Assembly (NCBI RefSeq): GCF_900094835.1
Contig: NZ_FMAO01000001.1
Location: 396,345 to 460,344, forward strand
DNA from: Weissella bombi
Lineage (GTDB): Bacteria > Bacillota > Bacilli > Lactobacillales > Lactobacillaceae
Direction of reading: 5' to 3'
DNA length: 64,000 bases
The notes under the pieces are model-generated. The model saw only the letters and a program-made list of their open reading frames with translations, was not told the DNA's origin and did not search any database. Shown here piece by piece: positions 1-9,273 of the stretch. The stretch's first letter is position 1, and every line of letters starts with the position of its first letter. The position numbers and the translations under genes are program-made.

Positions 1-471
1 GTCCTTATCAACCTTAACTAGATTGTTTTCTTGTACAATTGAGTATGTTGAGAATGATGATTGACCAAAGAATACACTTGCATCATCACCATCAACCGTA
101 TGAATACGGTGTGAACCATCACGCATAGCACCACCCATATTCAATTCATTGAAGCGTTCGCATGCACCGGGCATTCCTGCACGACAGAATTGGCATTCAC
201 CACATGAAGCAAATCCAACAACAACATGGTCACCCTTCTTGAAATTAGTAACACCATCACCAACACTCTCAACAATTCCTGATCCTTCATGACCTAGAAC
301 TGCTGGGAATGGCATTGGTACTGTACCATCTTTTACTGTTGAGTCTGTATGACAGATACCTGATGCAACAATCTTCACTAGCACCTCACCAGCCTGGGGC
401 TCATCCAAAATCATATCTGTTAACTTGAATTCTTCATCCACACCATTTAAAACCGCTGACTTAATCTTCAT
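1..471 (-). CDS. Zinc-dependent alcohol dehydrogenase, 3' end outside window
   Basis: First 157 residues of a medium-chain zinc alcohol dehydrogenase; the frame is open to base 1, so the Rossmann NAD(P) half lies outside. Visible are the N-terminal GroES-like fold, a catalytic zinc cysteine in GICHTD, the GHEG motif (second zinc ligand region) and the four-cysteine structural zinc loop CGECQFCRAGMPGAC. The start is the ATG at 469-471, behind a GGAG Shine-Dalgarno about 9 bases upstream. Family role: reversible oxidation of alcohols to aldehydes; in heterofermentative lactic acid bacteria such enzymes regenerate NAD. The substrate cannot be told from the N-terminus. Upstream lie a good promoter and an overlapping cre-like site, so carbon catabolite repression is likely. 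Confidence 0.93.
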   Translation of the reverse strand, partial: MKIKSAVLNGVDEEFKLTDMILDEPQAGEVLVKIVASGICHTDSTVKDGTVPMPFPAVLGHEGSGIVESVGDGVTNFKKGDHVVVGFASCGECQFCRAGMPGACERFNELNMGGAMRDGSHRIHTVDGDDASVFFGQSSFSTYSIVQENNLVKVDKD

Positions 472-530
472 GATTTGTATCTCCATTATATTTTATTGTA
501 TTCATAATTTTTTATTATGGCTCACTTATT

Positions 531-559
531 ATTTTAAGTCCGAAATTCAGGAATGTAAA
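531..559 (-). promoter_or_regulatory. Promoter of the alcohol dehydrogenase gene
   Basis: On the minus strand TTTACA (554-559) is followed by a 17-base spacer and TAAAAT (531-536), a near-consensus sigma-A promoter 60 bases before the start codon. Its -35 box lies inside the cre-like site at 553-568. Confidence 0.7.
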
Positions 560-568
560 CGTTTTTTG
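553..568. promoter_or_regulatory. cre-like CcpA operator before alcohol dehydrogenase
   Basis: ATGTAAACGTTTTTTG fits the consensus WTGNAANCGNWNNCWW at 14 of 16 positions. It covers the -35 box, a position where CcpA binding would repress. Confidence 0.55.
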
Positions 569-720
569 TCGCTATGATTTGCGTGTAAAAAGTAGAATTG
601 TTTGTCAAAACATATTAAAAATATCTTTTTTTATGCTTTTAGTATTTTTATTTTCAGCTTAAAATGGTTTAAAATATTTATATATTTTTTAAAATAAATT
701 CGGATTTTAATCATATTTAT

Positions 721-752
721 ATAATAAAAGACACCAGTAACATACCGGTGTC
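721..752 (-). terminator. Rho-independent terminator ending the teichoic acid operon
   Basis: On the minus strand the arms GACACC and GGTGTC enclose an 11-base loop and are followed by TTTTATTAT. It lies about 145 bases after the last gene of the operon. Bases 753-897, between that stop and the hairpin, hold no gene that I can see; 570-720 is AT-rich and featureless. Confidence 0.8.
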
Positions 753-897
753 TAATGTAATCGATGAAAACACAGATACGAGGTATTTATTGATGCCTAT
801 CAATGAATGCTATATTTAATTTCGTTGATTCAACAGATAAAAATATTAATCCCTTGATTTTTAATGAATTAGTTACTCTAGTACATGAGCTACTATT

Positions 898-2187
898 TTA
901 TATAATGTAAGTAAAATTAAAGGGCAACCAAGTATTATATTTCAAGGGCAAAGAATTAAATATAATTTTTAAATTGCCATGTGGATCTAATTGCCAACCA
1001 GACACTCCATTTTTACTAGAAACAGACACAAACTGTGTATTTCGATTAGGTGCTAATTCGATGGGAACCTTTGCAACCACACTATTTATTGTTGTTACAC
1101 CCTTCACTGCGCCCGAAATATAAACCGTATTCCCATCTCTCCTAATGATAGGTATTGTATCTAAAGCAAAAATTTTTGAATTACCTACCAACTCAAGATT
1201 TTCCTGTGGAGAATCCATTATACTGAATGATCTATTTGTTTTTTTCTTATTCGCTTCTATCAACGTTATAGCTGAAGCTAACGTAGACACAAAACTTTTA
1301 GCTAAGTAACCATATTTTATTTTTACATTCTTAAAAGGAACACTATTTGTTATATAGATAGAATCATTATTTAAAATTCCATTTTCATCTCTGAAATGAG
1401 TATGATAAAGGTATTCTTCAAGCATTGAAGATGTTATTTTATAATCATTTTCAATAATCCAATTATAAGCTTTTTTCCAATGTACTCCAACAGGATTTTT
1501 TTGTTCAGCAATATGACTATAAGCCTTTAAATATTCCGACCAGCCAATTAAATTTTTACTAATAAATTGTTCGGGAGATCGCACGGGAAAATGATCAATT
1601 CTAATCCCTTTATCGATGCCCGTATATTCGATTTCAGTAGACATTCGTTCGTTATTATACCTAATATAATGCTGGCCAATACCAAAATTTACATTAAAAT
1701 TAGGATTTAAATTAAAAATAATAGACTTTTGAGATTGTAATTTTTTTCTAGCGATATACTCTCTTAATAGCGGATTACAGTGTTCATAATTATACCCATC
1801 AAAAATAATTTCACGTCTTGGCACTCTATACACTTGGTTTTCTCTATTAATAAAGTTCTCAGTAAATTTACTTTCAATTACTATAAATTCATCTGAATCT
1901 AATACAAATAGATTAAAATTTGTATTAAAAATTTTTTGGATTTTTCTAACACCCCAGGTAACAATTTTCTCCTGTTGAAAAGTAGAAAAAACCTCTCCTA
2001 CACCATTCAAAACGTGAATATTTAGTTCTTCGTTTATTAAACGATTAATTATTGCTTTTGAATTGTCTATACTATTCCAGAAAATAATATACATTTCATC
2101 TAAATAATTCATATTTGTTCTAACAAATGTTTCAATTATATCCTGCTCATTTCCAACTAATGTTAATGATACATTTTTAACTTTCAT
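898..2187 (-). CDS. GT2-like glycosyltransferase with phage-tail-like C-terminal domain
   Basis: The protein (429 aa) starts like a family 2 glycosyltransferase (SLTLVGNEQDII, then a GT-A fold) and carries a metal-binding DSDEF at about residues 97-101, so it probably transfers a sugar from a nucleotide sugar. Residues 345-429 look different: the pattern RRDGNTVYISGAV, ...APNR..., SGWQLDPHGNLKI resembles the C-terminal beta-sandwich of phage tail and collagen-like adhesion proteins. I chose the ATG at 2185-2187, with AAAGG seven bases upstream; the ATG at 2217 would lengthen the overlap with the preceding gene from 11 to 41 bases. It is the last gene of the teichoic acid operon. Base composition is markedly AT-rich, as in the next two genes. 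Confidence 0.8.
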   Translation of the reverse strand: MKVKNVSLTLVGNEQDIIETFVRTNMNYLDEMYIIFWNSIDNSKAIINRLINEELNIHVLNGVGEVFSTFQQEKIVTWGVRKIQKIFNTNFNLFVLDSDEFIVIESKFTENFINRENQVYRVPRREIIFDGYNYEHCNPLLREYIARKKLQSQKSIIFNLNPNFNVNFGIGQHYIRYNNERMSTEIEYTGIDKGIRIDHFPVRSPEQFISKNLIGWSEYLKAYSHIAEQKNPVGVHWKKAYNWIIENDYKITSSMLEEYLYHTHFRDENGILNNDSIYITNSVPFKNVKIKYGYLAKSFVSTLASAITLIEANKKKTNRSFSIMDSPQENLELVGNSKIFALDTIPIIRRDGNTVYISGAVKGVTTINSVVAKVPIELAPNRNTQFVSVSSKNGVSGWQLDPHGNLKIIFNSLPLKYNTWLPFNFTYII

Positions 2188-4444
2188 ATTTATGGCCTTT
2201 GTAATTATCTTCATCAATTATTGAATAAAAAAGTGACATAGCATCTTTATTGTATTTATTACTATCAAAAAAAACATTCGAACTATTAATCTTATTTTCT
2301 TTATATAAAGATACTATTCTATCACTTATACCTATAACCGAATTATCTACTAAACAATCAGAGTAATCATCCCCTAGAACACTACGGTTACCTGCAATAT
2401 CAGTCGCAATTATTGGCTTCTCTAGCGTTAATGCTTCTAACAACACCATAGGCTGCCCTTCATGATTTGAACTTAGTACAAAAAGGCTTGCTCTTTTCAA
2501 GAAAATATATGGATTAGCTACTTGACCAACGAATACAACATCACTTTCTAAACCTAGCATAGAAACTTGTTCTTTTAATTTTTTCTCTAATTCACCTGAT
2601 CCCAAGATAAACAGTTTCATCGGAATTTTTAATTCTTTTTTAGCTTTATCAAAAGCTTTAACTAATTTTTGTTGATCTTTTTCAGGTCCCATTCTACCTA
2701 TATTAACTAAATTAAATTCATCTATATCTGGAAGCATTTTAAATATTCCTTCCTCTTCCAAATAATCATGGTTATTTAAACTAATAACATTAGAGTTATC
2801 CCTACTTTTTGACAAAATATCATCAACTACTATGGAATTTGCAACATACTTATATTGTGAAATGTTTCCATATTTCGATAAATGTTCAGCATTTAATTCT
2901 AACGTTTTTTTACCAACAGAAACAATAGAATCAAAAAACTTATATAACTTAAAAACTTGTGGCAATTTATTAGCATGCTTTAACTTACCATCAACTATTT
3001 TTGTCAATTCAGCATACATATCATTATGTTGATAAATTAATTTAGTTTTTGCAGTTGAAAAAGCCATAATACTTGTCCAAAAAACAACATATCCAGAAAA
3101 ATCAATTGCTACATCAATTGCTGTATTTCCTAATAATCGAACTAATTCACGTTGAAATACATTTATAGCATAAGATTTTTCTTTTTTACTTAAGGAATCA
3201 TAACCCTCAACAGCCTGGAGCTTACTTGCTGGTATGCGTTCTTCCATTAAATAATCAGTAGCACCTGTCCGAAAAATTAAAGTACTTAATTTATTTAACC
3301 TAGATACATTTTTTTTACTAGATTCGTCATATTTTGATTTATCAATATAAATAAGATTGTACTTTTTATAATCAATATTATATGAAAGATTTATAGCAGA
3401 TGTCGTAACCCCATTATTTTGGAAACCACCTGCATATATAATAATATTTTTCTTACCGTTTGATACTTCATTCCAAATTTTGTTACTTGTTAATAAATCT
3501 TTAACAGTATGCGACGAATTCTGAAGAACTGGAGAATAGTTTTCAAGTGTTTGATTTTCTAAAATAATAAATTTATCAAATGAATTGAAAATATTTTTGC
3601 TCAATAAAATATCACTATCGGAATAAACAGATTTAATATTATTTAAAAAATCTACAATAGAATAATCAAATGGTCTAACATACTTACCAAAATCAGCAAG
3701 AGACTTATAAAACTTCAATTCGCTTGGGTGAACAAGAAGTACTACTTTACCTTCAATTTTATTTACCTTTATAAATTTTTTTAATTGTTGATCCGAATCT
3801 AGGTTAGAATTCTTTTTTAAAAAAATTACATTCCATTTTGGATTTTGACTCGCTAAATTGCATTTCATTATAGATAAATAAAAGTTTTTAATATTATGAA
3901 GTTTAATTCTATCAAACAATTTTTGCTGTTCAAAGTCTGTCATCAATAGATAATCACTTTGTAAGATTGCTCGTTGTGATCGTTTTTCAAACATTGATAG
4001 TTCATCGGTATAAAATCCTAAAAATGCTTCTGCTGTATTAATAACTATCTGATTCTTTTTTGAAATAAAATAGTCAGGAAAATCACCATCATTTATAATG
4101 AACTTTGATTGTACTAATGCAAAAATATATTTGTATGAGTCCCGCTTAACAACATAAATACTTTTTTGTTCTTTTTCAGAAAACGCACTATAAAATGATT
4201 GCATATTCGTTGTTGATAAAACAACCTTCATATTTTTAAATTCTTTAATAACTTGTTTAATAAATTGAACAATGGAATATGATAGATAATTTCCTGAATA
4301 TGATTCTGCAAACAATAAATTTTCTTTCAAAGGGATTGGTTGATTATACAATGTAGTATAATCAGCTATTGTCTTAACTTTTTTATCATTATTTTGATAT
4401 TGAATTAATTGATTGTCAGTAAGTTTACTAAAATTTTTTCCCAT
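2177..4444 (-). CDS. GT4 glycosyltransferase with decayed TagF-like N-terminal half
   Basis: 755 aa in two parts. Residues 40-320 follow a TagF/TagB (CDP-glycerol glycerophosphotransferase) fold, but the catalytic HGT motif is replaced (VINTAEAFLGF where paralogues have INTWHGTPLK); only the second His-Pro (LLVHPSEL) remains. Residues 335-740 form a complete GT-B family 4 glycosyltransferase: AGGFQNNGVTTSAINL at the N-half, NIGRMGPEKDQQKL in the C-half, and the donor-binding EX7E motif within SSNHEGQPMVLLEAL. It is therefore predicted to be active only as a sugar transferase. It lies 7 bases after the TagF protein at 4452-7058, which has the opposite pattern, and overlaps the next gene by 11 bases. 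AT-rich. Confidence 0.85.
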   Translation of the reverse strand: MGKNFSKLTDNQLIQYQNNDKKVKTIADYTTLYNQPIPLKENLLFAESYSGNYLSYSIVQFIKQVIKEFKNMKVVLSTTNMQSFYSAFSEKEQKSIYVVKRDSYKYIFALVQSKFIINDGDFPDYFISKKNQIVINTAEAFLGFYTDELSMFEKRSQRAILQSDYLLMTDFEQQKLFDRIKLHNIKNFYLSIMKCNLASQNPKWNVIFLKKNSNLDSDQQLKKFIKVNKIEGKVVLLVHPSELKFYKSLADFGKYVRPFDYSIVDFLNNIKSVYSDSDILLSKNIFNSFDKFIILENQTLENYSPVLQNSSHTVKDLLTSNKIWNEVSNGKKNIIIYAGGFQNNGVTTSAINLSYNIDYKKYNLIYIDKSKYDESSKKNVSRLNKLSTLIFRTGATDYLMEERIPASKLQAVEGYDSLSKKEKSYAINVFQRELVRLLGNTAIDVAIDFSGYVVFWTSIMAFSTAKTKLIYQHNDMYAELTKIVDGKLKHANKLPQVFKLYKFFDSIVSVGKKTLELNAEHLSKYGNISQYKYVANSIVVDDILSKSRDNSNVISLNNHDYLEEEGIFKMLPDIDEFNLVNIGRMGPEKDQQKLVKAFDKAKKELKIPMKLFILGSGELEKKLKEQVSMLGLESDVVFVGQVANPYIFLKRASLFVLSSNHEGQPMVLLEALTLEKPIIATDIAGNRSVLGDDYSDCLVDNSVIGISDRIVSLYKENKINSSNVFFDSNKYNKDAMSLFYSIIDEDNYKGHKYES

Positions 4445-4451
4445 AATGTTA

Positions 4452-7058
4452 TTAACTCCTACTGATATCCATCAAATTATTTATATTAGCAGAGTTATTA
4501 TCTGCTAATTTATTAGTATTAAACTTAAACTCGCTGTCCAAAACATTAATATAATCATTCCCTAATATATTTAGTAATGATAGATAATGTTTAAACTCTT
4601 TAATAGTAAATATCCCTTCATCAATACTATTGAAGCCAAATGTATTATATAACCCGTCATATTTTTTAAGCACATTTGATGAGTCATACTTAATTATTTT
4701 AGTATTTTGGGAAATACTATGCGTGAAATCTTCGAAGTTATTATCATATTTCAAATTAACCAAATCAAATATTATTTTAGCGTTAGTAAACATAGCACGA
4801 ACTATATTTATATCAATTTTCTTGCTCAAAACAAGTATATTACTCCGATATAATCTATTATCATGTAAATAATTAATTATTTGATTTTCATCTCCATAAA
4901 TGACTAAATCATCTTTTTCATTATCAACTTCACTAAAGTACTTATCAAGAATGGATACTAAATTTTTATCTCGATTGTGTTCCAAAATTAATACAGAAAG
5001 TTTTTGACTTTTAACAAATTTACTATCTACTAATTCGCTCTTAAAATTAGTTACTATTGCATCATTTGAAGGTATATTAACTATATATTTTTTCCCATCA
5101 ATATTGACTTCACTAAAACTATAATCATTCAAATCATTATCTATTTCTAACTTAATAGTATTTTCTAACTTTAGAGAACGAATTAATACATTAGTTGACA
5201 CCACGTTATTAAACATGGGAATAAGTTTTGTTACGTTTTTATTAATAGTTTCAAATTTATTTATATCACTTAATGATAGATATAAGATTTTTTTTGCTTC
5301 CGGAAATCCATAATAGAACTGTTGAATCCAAAAATCACTTATTCCATCAAAATCTATTACTGTTTCAAAGTGTAAAGACCCAAACATTCTACGAACATTG
5401 GAACTAAAGATTTGCTGAGCATCAGTTATTAATTCCTGATGAACTTCATTTTTTCTAATTAATGTATACAGCGCATAATTTTTTTGGTCAAAAACAATTT
5501 CACCCACATTGTAAAAAATTTTGATATTCCTTTTAAGACCTTTTATACACTCTTCTTCTTCAACTGAAACTTTTGCTGGATGCCAAAGTAATATATTTTT
5601 ATTTAATACACTTAATTTATTTATTTGGTAAACCTTCTCATTGGTTAACTTACCCGTCCATACCAAAATATTTTTTAAACTATTACTATAATCTACAGTT
5701 ACAACTTTTTGATTTGCAAATATATGATTGATAATTTTTTCGCTTGAATTTCCCACTTGAGTATATGCAAATTCATCAAATTCAATATACTCAGAAGTAA
5801 GGTTATCTACATCTCTTAAGAGCACTTCCAATTCTTCATCAGAAGTTACAATAGGAATTGAGAGCTTATCGAGCGAAATATATACCCCCCTATCAGCTAA
5901 ATATTGCTCTTGATCATATTGAAATAAAATTATTGGCTTTTTTGTTGCTAAGAAGTCTATAAATGCTGATGAATAATCTGTAATTAATACATCAATAAAT
6001 GCTGATATCTCATTAATATCTAAATAATCTGAAATAACGATATTTTCAAATCTATTATCATTTTTAACATACTTATACAACAGTGGGTGAACCTTTAATA
6101 GAATTTGATAATTATCCGGTAACGAATTTTTCATAATCAAAACTTTTTCCAACAGTTCATCGTTAATATTTCCTACACTATCTACTTCGCCACGCCAAGT
6201 TGGTGCATAAAGAATAGTTTTTTTATTTTTGTCAAATTTCACATCCTTCATCAATACATCATCTAAATATTTAGTTGTGGTACTTTGAGCTAAATCAATC
6301 CTTGGATATCCTTCTTCGATTATTTCCCCTTGATAAACTCCATCAATATCATGACTATAAATAATTTTTTCTCCGGTAAAACGGTTTGGAGATAGAATAT
6401 GCGTTGCTTGAAGAAAATTACGCGCCAGATTTTTGTGTTGACCGTACGAACCTGCCATATCTTTACCTAAAGTCTTTAAAGGTGTCCCATGCCACGTATT
6501 TATATAAATTTGCTCTTCTCTACGGAAAAAATATGGTGGAAATGATGTATTATTAATTAAAAATTTAGCTCTAGCTATAGCCGATAGATATTCATCGCTG
6601 TAAAGATCAACAAAATACAAATTCTCCATTTCAATAAATCGTTGAACTTGAATATCTTCTTCTGGTTTGTGGCTTAATACCCATACGTGTATGTATTTTT
6701 TTTCAACGTCTTGTTTTACAATTTCTAAAAATAATGCAAACGGATTATCTGTCATTGAATTTCCATGAAACGTTTCGTACATAATCATATTTTCGATTAT
6801 GGGCATTTCTCTGAAATGCCCATAAGATGTTTTATATTGAAATGATTTTCTCTTGTTTACTTCCGCATCAAAATTTTTATAAAATTTATTATAAGAAACA
6901 TTCAAATCATTATCTAAAAACATATTATTTGAATTATTAATGTTCTTAGACTTATTTCCAAATTTATATTCTGTGTCAATATTCAAGCCTAATTTCGCTT
7001 TTAATTTTAATCTTTGCTCCAAGGTCGTTCCATTTCTAAAATCTTCTTTTAATCCCAT
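4452..7058 (-). CDS. TagF-like CDP-glycerol glycerophosphotransferase with decayed GT4 half
   Basis: 868 aa. Residues 80-450 are a CDP-glycerol glycerophosphotransferase domain: catalytic His in INTWHGTPLK (H190), APTWRGE (285-291), KVHP (322-325), and the LITDYSSAFIDF donor-site motif (358-369). It should add glycerol phosphate units from CDP-glycerol to a lipid-linked chain at the cytoplasmic face of the membrane. Residues 460-868 align in outline with the GT4 half of its paralogues (FETVIDFDGISDFW versus FDTLIDFSGY), but the N-terminal glycine loop and the EX7E motif are missing, so this half is probably inactive and structural. The start ATG has AAGGAG upstream. Counting one line by eye, 4501-4560 has 15 G+C in 60, lower than the core genes. 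Confidence 0.87.
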   Translation of the reverse strand: MGLKEDFRNGTTLEQRLKLKAKLGLNIDTEYKFGNKSKNINNSNNMFLDNDLNVSYNKFYKNFDAEVNKRKSFQYKTSYGHFREMPIIENMIMYETFHGNSMTDNPFALFLEIVKQDVEKKYIHVWVLSHKPEEDIQVQRFIEMENLYFVDLYSDEYLSAIARAKFLINNTSFPPYFFRREEQIYINTWHGTPLKTLGKDMAGSYGQHKNLARNFLQATHILSPNRFTGEKIIYSHDIDGVYQGEIIEEGYPRIDLAQSTTTKYLDDVLMKDVKFDKNKKTILYAPTWRGEVDSVGNINDELLEKVLIMKNSLPDNYQILLKVHPLLYKYVKNDNRFENIVISDYLDINEISAFIDVLITDYSSAFIDFLATKKPIILFQYDQEQYLADRGVYISLDKLSIPIVTSDEELEVLLRDVDNLTSEYIEFDEFAYTQVGNSSEKIINHIFANQKVVTVDYSNSLKNILVWTGKLTNEKVYQINKLSVLNKNILLWHPAKVSVEEEECIKGLKRNIKIFYNVGEIVFDQKNYALYTLIRKNEVHQELITDAQQIFSSNVRRMFGSLHFETVIDFDGISDFWIQQFYYGFPEAKKILYLSLSDINKFETINKNVTKLIPMFNNVVSTNVLIRSLKLENTIKLEIDNDLNDYSFSEVNIDGKKYIVNIPSNDAIVTNFKSELVDSKFVKSQKLSVLILEHNRDKNLVSILDKYFSEVDNEKDDLVIYGDENQIINYLHDNRLYRSNILVLSKKIDINIVRAMFTNAKIIFDLVNLKYDNNFEDFTHSISQNTKIIKYDSSNVLKKYDGLYNTFGFNSIDEGIFTIKEFKHYLSLLNILGNDYINVLDSEFKFNTNKLADNNSANINNLMDISRS

Positions 7059-7078
7059 GACATCCTAACTCCTTATAA

Positions 7079-7504
7079 CTACTTCGTTGAGATGATAGTA
7101 ATTGTTCCAATAGCCATTCCTGACCTCAAACTAACCTTCTTCAACCCAAAATTAACAAACTGTGGCACAATTTCTTGACCATTTCCAAAAATACGATTAA
7201 CATTTTGTAATCTTTTATTAGTTACAAAATCTAAATTTGGCTCAAATAACGCAAATTCATCATCAGCTAATTCTAGCTTAATACCTGTTTTCAAAGATTT
7301 AGGTTCTAACAACGTCTTTAAATCAGGATTATCACGAAATCCTTTTAATTTCTTAGGTAACTGTAAAATGTTAATACCCTTAAAAAAAGGATTATTAACT
7401 GCGGAATCAATAACAGTATCTTCAGCCAAAGTTACTTCATAACCTGGTAATGTAGTTGAACGTTTTAATGTAATTTCTTGCCCTGTTTCGTCTAAAAACT
7501 TCAT
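7079..7504 (-). CDS. Unknown protein with dUTPase-like fold signature
   Basis: 141 aa, a length typical of trimeric dUTPases. The order of recognisable segments fits that family: an LKRSTTLPGYEVTLAEDTVI stretch (13-32), KTGIKLELADDEFALF (72-87) and VPQFVNFGLKKVSLRSGM (113-130), each resembling Lactobacillus dUTPase sequence from memory. The catalytic motifs are altered: the motif 1 Asp is Glu (GYE), the motif 2 RSS is absent, and the motif 4 Arg-Ile-x-Gln is AIGT. It is therefore unlikely to hydrolyse dUTP. It sits between an SGNH hydrolase and a TagF gene in the teichoic acid operon with a good Shine-Dalgarno (GGGAG). A nucleotide-sensing or structural role can only be guessed. The gene is sure; the fold is my inference. 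Confidence 0.75.
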   Translation of the reverse strand: MKFLDETGQEITLKRSTTLPGYEVTLAEDTVIDSAVNNPFFKGINILQLPKKLKGFRDNPDLKTLLEPKSLKTGIKLELADDEFALFEPNLDFVTNKRLQNVNRIFGNGQEIVPQFVNFGLKKVSLRSGMAIGTITIISTK

Positions 7505-7537
7505 AACACTCTTCTCCCTAATAATTATGATTACTAC

Positions 7538-8746
7538 CTAACCACGTTTAACATATTTATCATCTTGCCAAGTCCAGACTTGATCTTTTAACGACACATA
7601 ATGAGCTACCCACAAATCATTAAAATCTTGCTTTTGAAGTGGTTTAGACCAATTTTCTCCGTCAGTAGAATATGAAATAGTATCGTCTTTAAATTTTATA
7701 AATGGTACCTGACGTTCGTTTAATAAGATATCATTTTCTAAAGTTAAACTATCTAATCCACCATCGTAGCGCAACGGTGCTGCGTAATACTGATAAATAT
7801 TAGTAACTTGGATATCTGACGGTAAGCCATTTTCTTTTATTAACAAACTTAAATCATCCGTATTATTCAAGTGCAACTCGAACCATAAAATTTCAGCATG
7901 CTTTCCTTTTTGGGTGTTTCTCTTAATTCTTGCAAATAGTTCCTGGCGCATTTTAGAATCTGCAAATAAATTACCTGTAAAAACATATTTATCTGTCTCA
8001 CCAAAACGTTGTGCTGGTGATTGATAGCCATGCTTTACAAAATCTTTCAATGACTTTGCAATTTGTTTATGAACATCTAACGTAAAATGGTCACGATCAT
8101 CAACATATTCATCAATATGATTACCTAAATGATAATCGCGAATATCAAATACGGGAACACCTTGCTCCTTATAAACTTCTATGTATGCAGCAACCATATC
8201 AGCATAGGTAAAACCATTTGGGCCTTCCAAATGCCAAGCAGGTTGATGCTTTCTAAAAGCTAACGTTTCAATAACACCGACTAACTGAATTTTCGAATTA
8301 ATTGCTCTAATACGATTAATATTTTGACGTAATTTATCTTTCACCTCAGTCAAACCGTGTAATGATCCATCCGGATTAGGTTGTTTCCAATCATTATTAC
8401 CATACGCAATTATTGCAACATCCGCCTGTTTAATTTCTTGCTTATAATAATTAATGCTACCTTCAAAACTATGGGTCCAACCAGCAAGTCGATCTAAATT
8501 ATGCTGTCCTTTAAATTGACCTGTACCTGTTTCAGCAAAATTTTCCAACTTATGTGCATTTAAATAATAAGAAGCCAATTTAGCATAAACAGCATCTCGA
8601 TAAGGTGTTTCTTCCCTGATTAATTCTTGACCAGCGACAATACTGTCACCAAAAACAACCACGTTCATATCCGTCCAGTCATCTCGAGCTGTTTTTTGTT
8701 TTATAATTTTTTTTAAAAGTGCTTTTATTCTGCTTTTCACTTGCAT
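7538..8746 (-). CDS. SGNH/GDSL-family hydrolase or acyltransferase of the teichoic acid operon
   Basis: 402 aa. The SGNH blocks are visible: VVVFGDSIVAG (block I, nucleophile Ser35), YGNNDW (block III, Asn around 118) and DRDHF with the catalytic Asp217/His220 pair of block V. No signal peptide or membrane segment is seen, although the N-terminus is basic (SRIKALLKKIIKQK), so it is probably cytoplasmic or loosely membrane-bound. Residues 250-402 form an extra domain I do not recognise, rich in beta-type and aromatic residues. In a teichoic acid cluster such enzymes usually add or remove acyl (often acetyl) groups on the polymer; the substrate is not evident. Spacing to both neighbours is about 35 bases, consistent with one operon. 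Confidence 0.85.
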   Translation of the reverse strand: MQVKSRIKALLKKIIKQKTARDDWTDMNVVVFGDSIVAGQELIREETPYRDAVYAKLASYYLNAHKLENFAETGTGQFKGQHNLDRLAGWTHSFEGSINYYKQEIKQADVAIIAYGNNDWKQPNPDGSLHGLTEVKDKLRQNINRIRAINSKIQLVGVIETLAFRKHQPAWHLEGPNGFTYADMVAAYIEVYKEQGVPVFDIRDYHLGNHIDEYVDDRDHFTLDVHKQIAKSLKDFVKHGYQSPAQRFGETDKYVFTGNLFADSKMRQELFARIKRNTQKGKHAEILWFELHLNNTDDLSLLIKENGLPSDIQVTNIYQYYAAPLRYDGGLDSLTLENDILLNERQVPFIKFKDDTISYSTDGENWSKPLQKQDFNDLWVAHYVSLKDQVWTWQDDKYVKRG

Positions 8747-8782
8747 ACAGTTAACGGCTCCATTTTCTGGTTACCAAAAATA

Positions 8783-9229
8783 TTACTTACCTGATACATC
8801 AATAGTTGACGTGTCAACACTGGTTGCTAATTTCTTTGCGTTCAAATCTTTTTTGATTTGTGATGTTGAAATTTCCGGTGTACGTGGTAAGTAGACAACT
8901 TCAGCCTTTGTTTCATCTTCAATAAAATCAAACTTTCCAGCCCAGTCATCCCCCATAACCATCGTATCAATATGGTATTCTTTCACATCCGATACCTTTT
9001 GATCCCAGCTATTTTCAGGAATTACCAAATCAACATAGCGAATTGCTTCTAACAATTGCTTACGCTTTTCATATGAAAAATAAGTTTTCTTTTGTTTTGA
9101 TTCCCAATTAAATTCGTCAGATGACAAAACCACAATTAAGTAATCCCCCATCTGTTTTGCACGACGTAGTAAATTAATGTGCCCATAATGTAACATGTCA
9201 AACGTTCCGTATGTAATAACTCGCTTCAT
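8783..9229 (-). CDS. tagD: Glycerol-3-phosphate cytidylyltransferase
   Basis: 148 aa, slightly longer than the usual 130. It makes CDP-glycerol from sn-glycerol 3-phosphate and CTP, the donor for the TagF-type enzymes encoded on both sides. The nucleotidyltransferase signature YGTFDMLHYGHINLLRRA (HxGH at 14-17), the conserved Trp in FNWESKQKKTYFSYEKR, and the GDDWAGKFDF block are all present. The start ATG has AAGGA nine bases upstream. It shows directly that the operon makes a glycerol-phosphate-containing polymer. The last 20 residues are a Thr/Ser tail outside the catalytic domain. Confidence 0.96.
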   Translation of the reverse strand: MKRVITYGTFDMLHYGHINLLRRAKQMGDYLIVVLSSDEFNWESKQKKTYFSYEKRKQLLEAIRYVDLVIPENSWDQKVSDVKEYHIDTMVMGDDWAGKFDFIEDETKAEVVYLPRTPEISTSQIKKDLNAKKLATSVDTSTIDVSGK

Positions 9230-9273
9230 ATCCTTGTATCCTTTTTAATTATTTTTTGTTACTTTTCTATCAT

